The position numbers and the translations under genes are program-made. From contig OU612073.1 in NCBI GenBank assembly GCA_914767715.1, forward strand, positions 22,382,001 to 22,446,000: DNA of 64,000 nt, read 5' to 3'. This stretch comes from Membranipora membranacea (lineage: Eukaryota; Bryozoa; Gymnolaemata; Cheilostomatida; Membraniporidae). Each line of letters begins with the position of its first letter. Within the stretch, counting starts at the first letter, position 1. Below are positions 61,372-64,000 of the stretch, in pieces. The notes under the pieces are model-generated. The model was given only the letters and a program-made list of their open reading frames with translations, was not told where the DNA came from and searched no databases.

Positions 61372-62950
61372 TCAAAGTATATTGTAATCCTGAGAAAATC
61401 TGACAATTATTAAAATGTCTTTTGGGAATTTGAAAGCTTTGATGTCACCCTCCCTCATATGTTTGAATAATCTGGTAGTATGGGGTAAAACAATAGAAAA
61501 TTTCAAATTAAATTGAGTCTGAAAGTTTATTCATTGTAAGCAGGCATCATATGGCTGTCTCCCAGAAGGGGGTAAGGCACATTCATTGCAAATTACTATT
61601 TCATTTAGCCTTCTACTTCATCCTTTCCATTCTTACAGAGCCACACTATAACCCTCGCTACTAAGCACCAATCAGCTCACTTCCTACCCACCCAGGAGAG
61701 CTGAACAAACAGATATCTGATTCTGATTTTGAACTATGCATGTTTTATAATCTGGTTTGCAGAACATCTCACTACAGTATTATTGTTTGATGTTATATTT
61801 GATTTATATTTTTATTCTTAGCTTCTTGCAATTTGTGTTTCTTGAATTTCATTATTATTAATAAATTTGGTAACGTACTAAATATGTCTTGATCATCTAT
61901 GCTGGGTTTGCAACCTTCACAGGGCTCACCAGATCAATAGAATACTTTTAAATACGAGCGAAACATTCCAGGTTTTCAAGGCACCAAATAAACCCATCTA
62001 TTCACTGCAATCTACACAACAAAGATTCCTTCAGATTCTTAGGAATCGATATTGACAGCTCCATCAATATTAATCAATAGATATTGCAAGTACGCAAAAA
62101 TCTAAATTTTGTTCTACTCATCGTGACAAGTGTGAGAGCCTTCGTTGACTTAATACAGTGACTGATAAATACGATACATTTTTCTATCCAAATTTAATTT
62201 ATGGTTTGGGGTTTTGGGGACCCTCAACTGATTGTCATCTTAATGAAATTTTAATTTTTCCTAAAAATCTGCTGTGCATATAATACTGAAAATCCGCCCA
62301 CAAGGACAAGTTTTGTCATACTTTCAAACATTGAATAAATTTTGCCTATGCACATGTTGTTTCGTTATCATTTTATCTTGTTATTTATGAATTCTATTAA
62401 TTCAGGAAAGACATCACTGAATTTGCCCCACTATAATAATACAAGGACAAATTATAAATATTTAATTTTAGGGGCCAACAACTACGGAATAGAACTGTCC
62501 CTGTTGACAACAGGTGTTGTAGCCCTGTTCAACAGCTACCTTCTGGGGAGTGAGGGTTGCAGCATCCCAGTCCCGAGGGGACGGTTGGCTGACGCTCTGT
62601 GGCGTGGGGATAATGGGTTAGGGGCATGAGGAGTTGTGCTGGGCTTCAGTGTATATGCGGCGTAGCTAAAGTCCCTTCTAATCTGACAGTAATCTTTCTT
62701 GTCTGTGGCTACATGGCAACAGACAACCTGTCTGAACCGCTTCATATTCATACATAATGGAAGTATCATATTATTTACAAAATTTGTTTTTTGGTTGTTA
62801 GCGCTTCTTGTAATTTCTCTATCATAAACTTTTCTATCCAATAAAAATTATATGGCGCTAAAATATTTATTGTAATGACTAATGACACAAGATTCAGCAT
62901 TAAAAGTTGAACTTTCTTCTAGATCCACCTTCTGTCAGAATTTAGAAGTC
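61372..62950. other. End of the right arm and flank
   Basis: Arm homology continues to about 62435. A GC-richer patch at 62490-62640 stands out from its surroundings; it may be a fragment of a repeat but was not identified. No gene was seen. Confidence 0.35.
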
Positions 62951-64000
62951 AGAAGCATGGTTTATCATCTGTGGCTGAAATCTATTAGTATCAGAAAACA
63001 TCAGTAGAAACTAATTCTAGGTTGTCTGGTTACAACTTAAATGTTTATTCTCAGCTTTCTCACCTAGCCGGCTGTATCCTTAGCGGGTAGCGGTTCTGCT
63101 AGTTCCAAGTACAATAAGAGAATGCTTGTGGACTGTGGAGTAGTCCTATCATAAGGTTTGTTGTCATGTTGTCATACATGTACTTTTTACATGTATCTTG
63201 GAGTTGTCTTCTATGTACATACTAAGGAGTTACCATCAGCTACCCTGACCTACATATGACATACATATAACTTCGCCACATGGTGTCAGTTGTGAGATAT
63301 ACTTAGGAGAGGTGAAGGTGTAGTGCTAGGAGAGGTGAATGTGAGGTGTAGAGGAGAAGGTGAGGTGTAGAGGAGAAGGAGAGGTGGAGAGGAGAAGGAG
63401 AGGTCGGGAAGGAGAAGTGAGAAGGTGAATGAGTAGGAGATAAGGTGTTATTGAGGAGAGGAGTAAGGAGAAAAGGTGTAGAAGTGGTGTTTAGGTGAGT
63501 TACTAACTAGGAGTGGAAAGCCCTAGTTTGGGTGAGGAGGAAGTGTTGCCAAGGGTCTTTGTGTTCTTGAATACAATTTGAACTTGTGGCGCTTGAGTAT
63601 ACCCTAGCTTACTATTGTATAGGTTGTACACTGGTGCCATGGCTAGTATCTTTGCTAGTCTACCTGTGTTTGTTGTAGACTCATCAAATGTCAATGGGTC
63701 ATTTAAGGGGTGGTCTGTTGAGTTTAATCTGGCTTTAAGAATGAAGTCGATTGAACTTGGCTATGACATCGAAGAAATGACTACTGGCACTGGTGGTTCT
63801 AGAGTTACCGAAAAAAGTGCGGGTGCCTCGCTTCGGTGAAGATACAAAGCTGGCGTCTTTGCTCTGGTGTATGGGCAGTGATGCTTGTGAAGTAGTGTCA
63901 TTGCTTGGTGTTGACTTGTTTTCCATATCTTTGGAGTTCTTAGATGTGTGGAACTTGTTGAGAGAACACTTTGAGCATGACGAGTCTGAGTATGTTGAGT
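62951..64000 (+). mobile_element. 5' part of a Ty3/gypsy-type LTR retrotransposon, cut by the window
   Basis: TGGTGTCAG at 63281 fits a primer binding site for the 3' end of a tRNA-Leu (family knowledge: such tRNAs end in CTGACACCA). The sequence before it should be the 5' LTR; its left edge could not be fixed. Next comes a strongly purine-rich leader (63305-63490, GGAGA-type repeats) and then gag. RT and integrase would lie beyond the window. Confidence 0.55.
63639..64000 (+). pseudogene. Gag N-terminus, frameshifted, partial
   Basis: The ATG at 63639 opens a frame (MASIFASLPVFVVDSSNVNG) that stops at 63839. A continuation in another frame from about 63820 (FGEDTKLASLLWCMGSDACE, then FLDVWNLLREHFEH) has the helical pattern of retroelement gag (K-L-LL-x-G-A, then a domain ending near the L-x-x-HF box). 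The frame change sits after an A-run (ACCGAAAAAAGTG). It could be a disabling lesion or, less likely, an error in the sequence. Confidence 0.5.

Larger units (their letters stand above)
55695..62435 (-). repeat. Right arm of the large imperfect palindrome
   Basis: Inverted counterpart of 48545-55050. It contains an RTE-like insertion (55811-58907) that the left arm lacks, and right-only blocks at about 59436-59819, 59850-60050 and 60150-60745. It lacks the 923-base left-arm block holding the TSR promoter and 5' exons. Confidence 0.9.

Noticed and set aside
62342-62629. A 95-codon open frame at the end of the right palindrome arm
   Set aside because: It crosses the arm boundary, has no recognisable domain and shows no splice or start context.

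Overview
The window is AT-rich metazoan nuclear DNA. Its genes are split by many GT-AG introns, and its genes and retroelements are typical of invertebrates. A calsyntenin gene and an LRR-Ig cell-surface receptor gene point to an animal with a nervous system, probably a bilaterian invertebrate. The phylum cannot be fixed from the sequence alone. No rRNA gene, intact tRNA gene, operon or CRISPR array was seen.

Region 1 (about 1.4-31 kb) holds two well-preserved multi-exon genes in divergent orientation. On the minus strand, nine exons (9125 down to 1399) encode a 715-residue LRR-Ig-transmembrane protein ending in a PDZ ligand. On the plus strand, twenty exons (12265 to 30598) encode a 1008-residue calsyntenin. 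All exon junctions in both models keep frame. Between them lies a TA-flanked inverted-repeat element with six copies of a 15-bp motif. A third, unrecognised gene (257 codons, minus strand, 32146-32919) is convergent with calsyntenin.

Region 2 (about 34-48 kb) is mostly mobile DNA: a broken non-LTR reverse transcriptase, a gag-like fragment, a roughly 6.6-kb Mutator-like (MULE) element with about 405-bp terminal inverted repeats and remains of a spliced transposase, and a nearly open non-LTR element with a YADD reverse transcriptase.

Region 3 (about 48.5-62.4 kb) is a large imperfect palindrome. Each arm carries the last exon of a small secreted thrombospondin type-1 repeat (TSR) gene. Only the left arm keeps the promoter and 5' exons; the right arm has lost them. 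Matching 3' ends of the 45-48 kb non-LTR family sit at mirror positions in both arms, so that insertion came before the palindrome. A roughly 3.1-kb RTE-like element sits in the right arm only and came later.

Region 4 (after 62.4 kb) runs into the 5' part of a Ty3/gypsy-type LTR element: a tRNA-Leu-like primer binding site, a purine-rich leader and the start of gag, cut by the window edge.

The two large genes both encode neuronal-type surface proteins. Calsyntenin carries kinesin-light-chain binding motifs and the LRR-Ig protein carries a PDZ ligand. No shared regulation is visible.
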